Of a stretch of 8,279 bases of DNA, positions 1 through 5,705 are shown piece after piece. The notes under the pieces were generated by a model that saw only the letters and a list, made by a program, of their open reading frames with translations, did not search any database and had not been told where the DNA came from. The stretch is from an uncultured Bacteroidia bacterium. Lineage in GTDB: Bacteria; Bacteroidota; Bacteroidia; Bacteroidales; UBA932. Each line of letters begins with the position of its first letter. The first letter of the stretch is position 1. The position numbers were made by a program, and so were the translations under genes. The DNA lies in the NCBI GenBank assembly GCA_902796455.1, contig CADBPH010000366.1, forward strand, positions 1-8,279, written 5' to 3'.

Positions 1-267
1 GGTTTTCGTGTTTCTTCCGCCCGCATCGAACTGATGCAGTCCGGCGATTCCCATCTCGTTCATCCAAAGCAGGTCTTTCCGGATCCCTTCTTTGGAAATA
101 TTACCGTCCATCCAATGCCACCAGACCCACGGGTAAGCCTCTCTGGGCGGCGTCCCGGCGAAAAGGGCTGCAATATCTTCCGTTTGGGCAGGCTTTTCTT
201 CTTTGCAGGCGGACGCCATCGCGGCGCACAGAAGCAGGGCAGATAGGAGGAAGAGAGAACGTTTCAT
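1..267 (-). CDS. GH106-like glycoside hydrolase (alpha-L-rhamnosidase type) lipoprotein, N-terminal part only
   Basis: The first 89 residues are visible; the gene continues past the left edge. It starts at an ATG 8 bases after the stop of the mutarotase-like gene, so it is the last visible gene of the lut operon. Residues 1-20 form a lipoprotein signal peptide (MKRS, then a hydrophobic stretch) ending ASA before Cys21. The next residues, Lys-Glu-Glu, fit the K-(D/E)2 type of surface-export signal described for Bacteroidetes lipoproteins. Residues 46-81 (PWVWWHWMDGNISKEGIRKD, then LLWMNEMGIAGLHQFDA) resemble the opening of the GH106 catalytic barrel, a family of inverting alpha-L-rhamnosidases. 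The family call rests on this block alone and no catalytic residue is visible, so the rhamnoside substrate is inferred. A related large hydrolase family with the same opening is the main alternative. Confidence 0.72.
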   Translation of the reverse strand, partial: MKRSLFLLSALLLCAAMASACKEEKPAQTEDIAALFAGTPPREAYPWVWWHWMDGNISKEGIRKDLLWMNEMGIAGLHQFDAGGRNTKT

Positions 268-275
268 AATGCAGT

Positions 276-1178
276 TCAATATTTTACAAAAGAAAAGCGT
301 ACGGTCCAGGAGCGCGTTTCGCCGCTGTTCAGGCGCAGCGGCATGAAGGGTTCCATGCAGGCGACGCGGTGATTTCCCCAGAATTGAATGCGGCAGACCG
401 GGGCCTCCGATGCGACATCCACGCCCATCTTCTTTTCTTCCTGTACCAGCGAGAACCGGTACGGAAGCGGCTTGCCGTCCGTAGAGCCCAAGTGTGTGAT
501 ACAGATCTTCTTGCCCGGTGTCACGTCGTCGTTCAACCGGATGCCGTCTGGCGTAAGTTCCCCGACCAGGAGATCGTCCGGCCACTGGCGCCATTCCCCG
601 CTGGGGTGATACGGCAGGTCGACACGGAACCCCTTTCCGGGGCGGGCATCGTCAAACGTAAAGAAATCATGGTTATAGACCGTTCCGTCCAGCACGGCAT
701 CGCCCGTATTGGTCAGCCGGTGTTCCAGGACCAGGACCCCTTCTTTCTCCCAGCTTACACGCTTCACATAATCATACGCCCATTTCCCTGCCTGGATCGT
801 GTGACGGAAAACAACGGAAGAACCGTCGGCCTCACAACTCCGCTCCCCGCCGTCCACCAGCGGGTAGGATGCGGTGAATGCATAAGGTTTCTCTTCGGTT
901 TTTTGCAGGATTCCCACGCCGATTTTCAGGAAAGGACCGCCCACGGGCGCCTCCTCATATCCGATGGCGGAAAACTCTTCGGCGGGCCCCGTTACATTGT
1001 CATGCCGGAGCGGATCTTCCGGGCCGTCCAGCCACCGGTCCGAGTAGGTATGGTCCCGGAACCGGATATTCCGGAAAATTCCGGCATGGTCAAACCGGAC
1101 GCCGCGGTACAGCCCGGACCCCGGGAGCACCAATTCTGCGGAAGCGCTTCCACAGGTTATCACGTGTGTTTGTTTCAT
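276..1178 (-). CDS. Galactose-mutarotase-like (aldose 1-epimerase fold) protein
   Basis: This is a 300-residue protein without signal peptide, so probably cytoplasmic. It appears to have the galactose-mutarotase beta-sandwich fold. YNHDFFTFD at residues 168-176 lines up with the NH-x-Y/F-F block of aldose 1-epimerases, whose His is the general acid. ACMEPFMP at 273-280, followed by LNSGETRSW and a final strand, fits the C-terminal block with the catalytic Glu (here Glu276). The substrate-binding LHGG motif of classical GalM is not seen in the N-terminal half, so it is not typical GalM and its sugar is unknown. The ATG overlaps the lutC stop as ATGA, which suggests coupled translation. The likely role is anomer interconversion of a sugar released by the next gene, the GH106-like hydrolase. 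A non-enzymatic or other carbohydrate-binding role remains possible. Confidence 0.72.
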   Translation of the reverse strand: MKQTHVITCGSASAELVLPGSGLYRGVRFDHAGIFRNIRFRDHTYSDRWLDGPEDPLRHDNVTGPAEEFSAIGYEEAPVGGPFLKIGVGILQKTEEKPYAFTASYPLVDGGERSCEADGSSVVFRHTIQAGKWAYDYVKRVSWEKEGVLVLEHRLTNTGDAVLDGTVYNHDFFTFDDARPGKGFRVDLPYHPSGEWRQWPDDLLVGELTPDGIRLNDDVTPGKKICITHLGSTDGKPLPYRFSLVQEEKKMGVDVASEAPVCRIQFWGNHRVACMEPFMPLRLNSGETRSWTVRFSFVKY

Positions 1179-1684
1179 GGTTTCAATAAGACGGCGACTT
1201 CCCGCGCTCCGTGGGCGCCGAATACGAGGGCCTGCTCGATATCAGCGGTTTTTGATGGTCCGGAAATAAATATCCCATAACCCGTTACGTTCTCACCAAG
1301 TCGGTCGTAGGCCTCATGCATGTTCGCCACGATGGCATCTTTGGAAAGAATCATGACGAGCGCCTCGGGCAGGAAATAATCCGCCCTGGGCCGGTCTTTG
1401 GGCTCTTCCAGGAAGACGCAGCCATTTTCCGCAACCCCGAACACCCCTTCGGTGACGGTCAGGCTGTCCGTATCGGGAAACAGGGTCTTGGCAAGGGCCA
1501 GCGGGTCTTGTCCGGATTCGAGAACCGCGACCTTCCCTCCGCTGGCGGTAACCGCCTTACAGAACTGTGCCGGGACGTCGTCATACCGGATCGCGGCGGC
1601 CTTGAGGGCGGTCAAATCCGGTTTCGGAAATTCCTGCGGCGCCGCGGCGCGCAGGTTGCGGAGGATTTCATCTTTACTGCTCAT
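1175..1684 (-). CDS. lutC: LutC, lactate utilisation protein C (LUD domain)
   Basis: This is the third subunit of the LutABC system, which oxidises L-lactate to pyruvate in the cytoplasm. The 169-residue protein is one LUD (YkgG) domain. GVFGVAENGCVFL lies around residues 80-92, and the family signature SGPSKTADIEQALVFGAHG lies near the C-terminus (141-159). It has no cysteine cluster, as usual for LutC. I start it at the ATG at 1684 (MSSKDEIL), which overlaps the end of lutB by 11 bases. An in-frame TTG at 1699 would add only five residues (MILWT) and is less likely. The protein is shorter than many LutC homologues (about 190-240 residues). The shortening falls between the N-terminal helix and the core, and the core motifs are intact. 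Its stop overlaps the next start (ATGA). Confidence 0.9.
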   Translation of the reverse strand: MSSKDEILRNLRAAAPQEFPKPDLTALKAAAIRYDDVPAQFCKAVTASGGKVAVLESGQDPLALAKTLFPDTDSLTVTEGVFGVAENGCVFLEEPKDRPRADYFLPEALVMILSKDAIVANMHEAYDRLGENVTGYGIFISGPSKTADIEQALVFGAHGAREVAVLLKP

Positions 1685-3023
1685 GGTCCAGAGAATCAAT
1701 TTTTTTCTGCTGTTTTACCGGTGCAAAATCCGGAAATTCCCTTCCGGAGCCCCATTGAATGCCGCAGGCTTTCATCGCCTTGACCAGCCCGGGCGCCGCG
1801 GCCAGGGCGGCATGGAAACGACCCGGTCCGCCCATGACGGCGCGCATGCCGTCCGATAAGACTTTCTTGGCAGGGGACGCGTGGTAATGCTGCCGCCAGG
1901 AATAAATCTGGTCAGCCAGATCCATCTTGACGGGGCAGACATCGTTGCAGGAATGGCAGAGCGAGCAGGCCGAAAGATTGCCCTGGTGCCGCTTCGGATC
2001 GGCCGTCATGCCCAGATTGATCCCGACAGGTCCCGGAATGAAATACGAGTAGGAATACCCGCCGCTGCGCCGGTAAACCGGGCAGGTGTTCATGCACCCG
2101 CCGCAGCGCAGGCAGTTCAAAAGCCGGAAATGTTCCCGGTCCGCCAGGATGCGGCTGCGCCCGTTGTCCACGAGCACGATGTGGAATTCGCTGCCGGGTC
2201 GCGGCGCGGAATAATGTGTCGTATAGGTGGTTACAGGTTGACCGGTCGCCGTGCGCGCGAGCAGCCGGGTGAAGACGCCGAGGCTTTCGCGGTCGGGGAC
2301 CAGCTTGTCGATGCCGAAAGCGGCGATTTGCAGCTTGGGAAGCGAAGTGCCCATGTCCGCATTGCCTTCGTTCGTACACACGACGACCTCTCCGGTGGAG
2401 GCGACGGCAAAATTGGCGCCCGTCATGCCGGCGTCAGCATGCAGGAAATACTCCCGGAGATTGCGCCGGGCCGCGTGGGTCAGATAAGTCGGATCGCTGT
2501 TTCCCGGTTCCGTCCCCATTTCCCGCTCGAACAGGCGCCCGACCTCTTCCCGCTTGATATGGACGGCCGGCAGCACGATGTGACTCGGTTTGAGCCCCAT
2601 CAGCTGGATAATGCGCTCGCCGAGGTCTGTCTCGACCGCATCGATTCCGAGGCTTTTCAGGTAGGGGACAAGCCCGCATTCCTCCGAAAGCATGGATTTG
2701 CTCTTGACAAAGAGGCGGACGCCATGATCCTGGAGCAGCCCCCCGATAATCTGCCGGTATTCTTCGGCATCCTTTGCCCAATGAACAATAGCGCCATTTG
2801 CAACCGCCTTCTGTTCAAATTGTTCCAGCAATTCCGGCAAATGAGAGTTGCTGTAGAGTTTGATTTGCGAAGCCGCCTCGCGCAGTTGCTCCCACTCGGG
2901 AAGTTCCTTGGAAAGGCGGTCCCGTTTGCCCCGGACGAGCCAGAGTGTTTCGTCCTGCCAGTCGACTTTGGCTGTATCTTTCAGGTAAGCTGCCGCGGCA
3001 GCCGCATGTTTGGGTTCACTCAT
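1674..3023 (-). CDS. lutB: LutB, lactate utilisation iron-sulfur protein B
   Basis: This is the 449-residue iron-sulfur subunit of LutABC, thought to carry electrons from L-lactate oxidation. An N-terminal LUD domain spans roughly residues 60-285, including HADAGMTGANFAVASTGEVV at 195-214. A ferredoxin-like region follows with two 4Fe-4S sets: Cys304, 307, 310 and 314 (CLRCGGCMNTCP), and Cys353, 356, 359 and 363 (CSLCHSCNDVCP). YRRSGGYSYSYFIPGPVG after the first set is typical of LutB. The C-terminal tail (about 385-449) is helical, then polar. No membrane segment is seen. Residues 7-12 are six alanines in a row, a low-complexity N-terminus. The start overlaps the lutA stop as ATGA and the end overlaps lutC by 11 bases, so the three subunits are likely made at matched levels. 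Confidence 0.96.
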   Translation of the reverse strand: MSEPKHAAAAAAYLKDTAKVDWQDETLWLVRGKRDRLSKELPEWEQLREAASQIKLYSNSHLPELLEQFEQKAVANGAIVHWAKDAEEYRQIIGGLLQDHGVRLFVKSKSMLSEECGLVPYLKSLGIDAVETDLGERIIQLMGLKPSHIVLPAVHIKREEVGRLFEREMGTEPGNSDPTYLTHAARRNLREYFLHADAGMTGANFAVASTGEVVVCTNEGNADMGTSLPKLQIAAFGIDKLVPDRESLGVFTRLLARTATGQPVTTYTTHYSAPRPGSEFHIVLVDNGRSRILADREHFRLLNCLRCGGCMNTCPVYRRSGGYSYSYFIPGPVGINLGMTADPKRHQGNLSACSLCHSCNDVCPVKMDLADQIYSWRQHYHASPAKKVLSDGMRAVMGGPGRFHAALAAAPGLVKAMKACGIQWGSGREFPDFAPVKQQKKIDSLDHEQ

Positions 3024-3733
3024 AATCCGCAGGCAAGGATTTTAAGGATGTGGATGGTCTTGATGGGGAGTTTTTTCGCGGCGATGATGCCTCCCTGATG
3101 CATCAGGCATGAAGAATCGGCGGCCGTAATGTATTCCGCCCCCGTTTCTATATGCCGGCGGACCTTGTCCGTTCCCATCTTGACGGAGACAGCGCTTTCT
3201 TCGACCGAAAACAGTCCGCCGAAACCGCAGCATTCATCCCGCCGCTCCGGCTCGACGACTTCTACGCCGTCGATCAGCCCCAGCAAATCTTTCAATTTGT
3301 TGAAATACGGGATGTTGAGTTCCGATGGAGCGGCCAGGGCGGCCAGGCGTGTGCCGTGACAACTGTTATGCAGCGACACTTTGTGCGGGAAGCGGCCCGG
3401 GAGCGACTCCGGTTTCAGGACATCATGGATGTATTCGCAGATTTCGAAGATCCGGCCGCGGAAAAGGTCCCCGTAGTGTTCCCGGATATAGGCCACGCAG
3501 CTGGAAGACGGGCCGACGATGACGTCATACTGCTGGAAAAGCGTTTCGAAACGCGCCTTCAGCGCTTTTGTATCTTCTTCATAACCAGCGTTTCCCATGG
3601 GCTGGCCGCAGCAAGTTTGTCCAGGCGGAATCTCCACGTCGACGCCCAGGTGCCGGAGCAGTTTCCAGCAGGCTTCGATGACGTCCGGATCCACAGCCCG
3701 GACATAGCAAGGGATAAATAATGCAACTTTCAT
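3020..3733 (-). CDS. lutA: LutA, lactate utilisation protein A (two cysteine-rich CCG domains)
   Basis: This is the first gene of the lut operon. At 237 residues it is the usual length for LutA. It has two cysteine-rich (CCG) domains of the heterodisulfide reductase B/GlpC type, which bind an unusual iron-sulfur cluster and probably the redox partner. Domain 1 has Cys9 (ALFIPCYV), Cys41-Cys42 (GQTCCGQPMGNAGY) and Cys79 (PSSSC). Domain 2 has Cys125 (HNSCHGTR), Cys168-Cys169 (DECCGFGGLFS) and Cys209 (DSSCLMH). The start at 3733 gives the canonical N-terminus MKVALFIPC. The gene is preceded by a TAAATTTG promoter element and runs divergently from the exported flavoenzyme. Its last codon and stop overlap the lutB start. 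GlpC/HdrB-type proteins share the domain, but the lutB-lutC neighbours settle the call. Confidence 0.95.
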   Translation of the reverse strand: MKVALFIPCYVRAVDPDVIEACWKLLRHLGVDVEIPPGQTCCGQPMGNAGYEEDTKALKARFETLFQQYDVIVGPSSSCVAYIREHYGDLFRGRIFEICEYIHDVLKPESLPGRFPHKVSLHNSCHGTRLAALAAPSELNIPYFNKLKDLLGLIDGVEVVEPERRDECCGFGGLFSVEESAVSVKMGTDKVRRHIETGAEYITAADSSCLMHQGGIIAAKKLPIKTIHILKILACGL

Positions 3734-3744
3734 GATGAAAGAGT

Positions 3745-3758
3745 CAAATCTGTATTTG
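3745..3758. promoter_or_regulatory. Inverted repeat CAAAT-N4-ATTTG, possible operator
   Basis: CAAAT at 3745-3749 and ATTTG at 3754-3758 form a perfect 5-base inverted repeat around CTGT. A third CAAAT (3789-3793) overlaps the candidate lutA -7 element. The repeat lies between the inferred lutA transcription start and its ATG, where a bound regulator could block the operon. The arms are short and AT-rich, so chance is a real alternative. Confidence 0.3.
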
Positions 3759-3788
3759 CATAAAGTTAGATATTTCGAAAAAAATTGC

Positions 3789-3796
3789 CAAATTTA
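3789..3796 (-). promoter_or_regulatory. Candidate -7 promoter element for the lut operon (TAAATTTG)
   Basis: Read on the minus strand, the eight bases TAAATTTG match the Bacteroidetes -7 consensus TAnnTTTG exactly. The element lies 55 bases upstream of the lutA ATG. A weak -33 match (TTTC, minus strand, at 3818-3821) sits 21 bases further upstream, inside the first codons of the flavoenzyme gene. The start of transcription is inferred to be near 3783. Confidence 0.5.
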
Positions 3797-3815
3797 CGAG
3801 GCTAAAACATCGGAT

Positions 3816-5684
3816 ATGAAACGTTTTCTCGCTTTTTTCTGCGCCATGTTCGCGCTGATGGTTCCGGCTGGGGCACAGGTACAGAGCACCATGCTGACTG
3901 AAAAAAACTCTCCGGTCATCAAGAATGTTGAATTGGAAACAGACCTGGTTGTGTGCGGCGGCGGTCTTGCCGGTGTTTGTGCGGCGGTTTCTGCCGCCCG
4001 GCACGGCACGAAAGTGATCCTGGTCCAGGACCGGCCCGTATTGGGCGGCAATGCATCCAGTGAAATGCGGATGGGAATTGTCGGCGTCCTGAAAAGCCAG
4101 TACTCGGAAGCGGGGATCCTGGAGGAGATGCAGCTGCGGAATTTCCGCTACAATCCGCTTCAGCGTTACACCCTCTGGGATGACGTGATCTTGTCGACCG
4201 TGATCGATGAACCGAACATCAAACTCCTGCTGAACACCTCGGTCGAAGATGTCGTCATGGACGGCCCTCGGATTGCAGCGGTAAAAGCCTGGAATACAAA
4301 TGCTTATACGCGATATTTAATCAAAGGCCGTCTCTTTGCGGACTGTACGGGAGACGGGATCCTGCGCCTGAGCGGCGCCAAATTCCGCCGGGGACGCGAA
4401 CTCCCGGAGGAATTCGGCGAGGACTTCCTCATGGAGGGCGGCGATTACAAGACAATGGGCAACTCCCTGCTCCTGCAATTGCGCAAGACCGATGAAAACG
4501 TTCCCTTTGTCGCTCCGGAATGGGCATATCATTTTACGGACGATGATTTCAACTACGATACGCCCAATTCGACGATTCCCGGCGTGAAGTATCTGTACAA
4601 GCGGCTGTATCCGAAGGACAACAATTTCTGGTGGATTGAATTCGGGGGCAATGTGGACACGATTTTTGACGCCCCGGATATCCAGTTTGAACTCAAGCGG
4701 ATTGCATATGGTGTCTGGGAATACATGAAAAACCACCCGGACGGCCGTTGCGACGGATATGAACTGGACTGGATCGGTTCTCTGCCGGGCAAACGGGAAT
4801 CGACCCGTTATATCGGCCCGCATATCCTGAACCAGCATGACGTGCTTTCCGGCGGTCATTTCGAGGACGTTATCGCCTATGGCGGATGGACGCTGGACGA
4901 CCATGATCCGGAGGCCTTCCACAGGAAGGGCTACCTCAGCATACAGTATTCGGTGCCGGATTATTTCGGCATTCCGTTCGACTGTCTGTATTCGGTCAAT
5001 GTCCCGAACCTGATGTTCGCGGGCCGGGATATTTCCTGTACCCACATGGGCCTGTCTTCTACCCGCGTCATGGCCACCTGCGCCCTGTTGGGCCAGGCCT
5101 GCGGCACCGGAGCGGCGGTTGCCTTGCGCGAAGGAATAACGCCCGCAGAAGTCCGCCGGGACCATATCGCCGAGGTCCAGGACATGCTGGAAGACGACGA
5201 TTGCATGCTGCCTTACCGCTGGCGCAAAGTGTCTCCCCTGACCCTTTCGGCGACCTGTGCAGAGGCCCTCGAGCCGCTCCGCAACGGAATTGACCGTTCA
5301 TGGGACAAGGTGGACAATGGTGTCTGGGTCCTTCCGGGTGCAGCGGACATCACCTATACCTGGAAAAAGCCGGTCACGGTATCGGGCGCCCGCGTGATTT
5401 TCGACTCCCATTTCAAGGTGCGCTCCAAGCGGATGCGGAAACTGGAAGCAACCCCGGAACGGGTCAGCCTGCCGGGAATGATGGCGCGTGACTGGCGGCT
5501 GGAGGTGCAGGTCAAGACGGGCCGGAAGTCCTACGAGTGGAAGACCGTATACGCCGAAGGCGACAATTATCGTCGCCTTCGTAAAGTGACCTTCGATCCG
5601 GTCGAGGTATACGGGATGCGCCTGATTGTCGACAAGACTTGGGGCCGCGACAAGGCGCATGTCTTTGCTTTCGACGTGCTGTAG
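3816..5684 (+). CDS. Exported FAD-dependent oxidoreductase (FAD_oxidored, PF12831-like) with C-terminal beta-rich domain
   Basis: This 622-residue flavoprotein is probably periplasmic. The ATG at 3816 gives a clean Sec signal peptide (MKRFLAFFCAMFALMVPAGA, cut before Gln21). In-frame ATGs at 3732 and 3735 would bury it behind about 28 polar residues and abut lutA, so I reject them. The dinucleotide-binding motif CGGGLAGVCAAVSAARHG (47-64) is followed by PVLGGNASSEMRMG (74-87). FADCTGDG (174-181), GKRESTRYIG (325-334) and FAGRDISCTHMGLSSTRVMATCA (401-423) are blocks typical of this family. Residues about 500-622 (GVWVLPGAADITYTW to the end) look like a beta-sandwich, possibly discoidin-like. 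No twin-arginine is present, so FAD would be loaded after Sec export. Substrate and electron acceptor are unknown; a sugar or sugar-derived hydroxyl is a guess from the glycosidase neighbours. It is divergent from lutA. Confidence 0.85.
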   Translation: MKRFLAFFCAMFALMVPAGAQVQSTMLTEKNSPVIKNVELETDLVVCGGGLAGVCAAVSAARHGTKVILVQDRPVLGGNASSEMRMGIVGVLKSQYSEAGILEEMQLRNFRYNPLQRYTLWDDVILSTVIDEPNIKLLLNTSVEDVVMDGPRIAAVKAWNTNAYTRYLIKGRLFADCTGDGILRLSGAKFRRGRELPEEFGEDFLMEGGDYKTMGNSLLLQLRKTDENVPFVAPEWAYHFTDDDFNYDTPNSTIPGVKYLYKRLYPKDNNFWWIEFGGNVDTIFDAPDIQFELKRIAYGVWEYMKNHPDGRCDGYELDWIGSLPGKRESTRYIGPHILNQHDVLSGGHFEDVIAYGGWTLDDHDPEAFHRKGYLSIQYSVPDYFGIPFDCLYSVNVPNLMFAGRDISCTHMGLSSTRVMATCALLGQACGTGAAVALREGITPAEVRRDHIAEVQDMLEDDDCMLPYRWRKVSPLTLSATCAEALEPLRNGIDRSWDKVDNGVWVLPGAADITYTWKKPVTVSGARVIFDSHFKVRSKRMRKLEATPERVSLPGMMARDWRLEVQVKTGRKSYEWKTVYAEGDNYRRLRKVTFDPVEVYGMRLIVDKTWGRDKAHVFAFDVL

Positions 5685-5705
5685 ACGCCGTTCCTGCGGC
5701 TACAG
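5679..5705. terminator. Imperfect hairpin over both convergent stop codons, possible bidirectional terminator
   Basis: CTGTAGACGC (5679-5688) pairs with GCGGCTACAG (5696-5705) across a 7-base loop, giving nine pairs and one A-G mismatch. The flavoenzyme stop (5682-5684) is in the left arm and the glyQS stop (5700-5702) in the right arm. No T-rich tract follows on either strand, so it is not a classical intrinsic terminator. It is nonetheless the only structure between two converging genes 15 bases apart. Confidence 0.4.

Larger units (their letters stand above)
3734..3815. promoter_or_regulatory. Divergent intergenic control region between lutA and the FAD oxidoreductase
   Basis: These 82 bases separate the two start codons and are strikingly AT-rich against the GC-rich genes on either side. 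They must hold promoters for both directions. Besides the elements listed separately, there is an 8-base palindrome TTTCGAAA at 3773-3780. For the plus-strand gene the best promoter I can offer is weak: TTTG at 3755-3758 and AAAAATTG at 3780-3787, which matches only part of the Bacteroidetes TAnnTTTG consensus. Confidence 0.6.

Noticed and set aside
369..1280. Plus-strand open frame (303 codons) opposite the mutarotase-like gene and lutC
   Set aside because: The minus-strand frame has recognisable family motifs and operon overlaps. The plus frame gives low-complexity, Arg/Pro-rich sequence typical of a GC-rich shadow.
1685..1699. TTG start five codons upstream for lutC
   Set aside because: TTG starts are rare here, it adds only five residues and enlarges the overlap with lutB. 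The ATG at 1684 begins the usual lutC N-terminus.
2986..3005. Run of alanine codons near the lutB start as a possible phase-variable repeat
   Set aside because: The six codons are mixed GCN and not an exact tandem repeat, so slippage is unlikely.
1881..3098. Long plus-strand open frame (405 codons) opposite lutB and the end of lutA
   Set aside because: It is the antisense of well-supported Lut proteins with intact cysteine motifs, in GC-rich DNA where stop codons are rare. Its translation has no recognisable domain and it has no promoter.
3732..3815. N-terminal extension of the flavoenzyme from the upstream ATGs at 3732 or 3735
   Set aside because: It would place about 28 polar residues before a textbook signal peptide and consume the whole divergent promoter region. 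The ATG at 3816 is a better start.
4317..5165. Minus-strand open frame (282 codons) inside the flavoenzyme gene
   Set aside because: The opposite strand carries all the FAD-family motifs. The antisense translation shows no family features.
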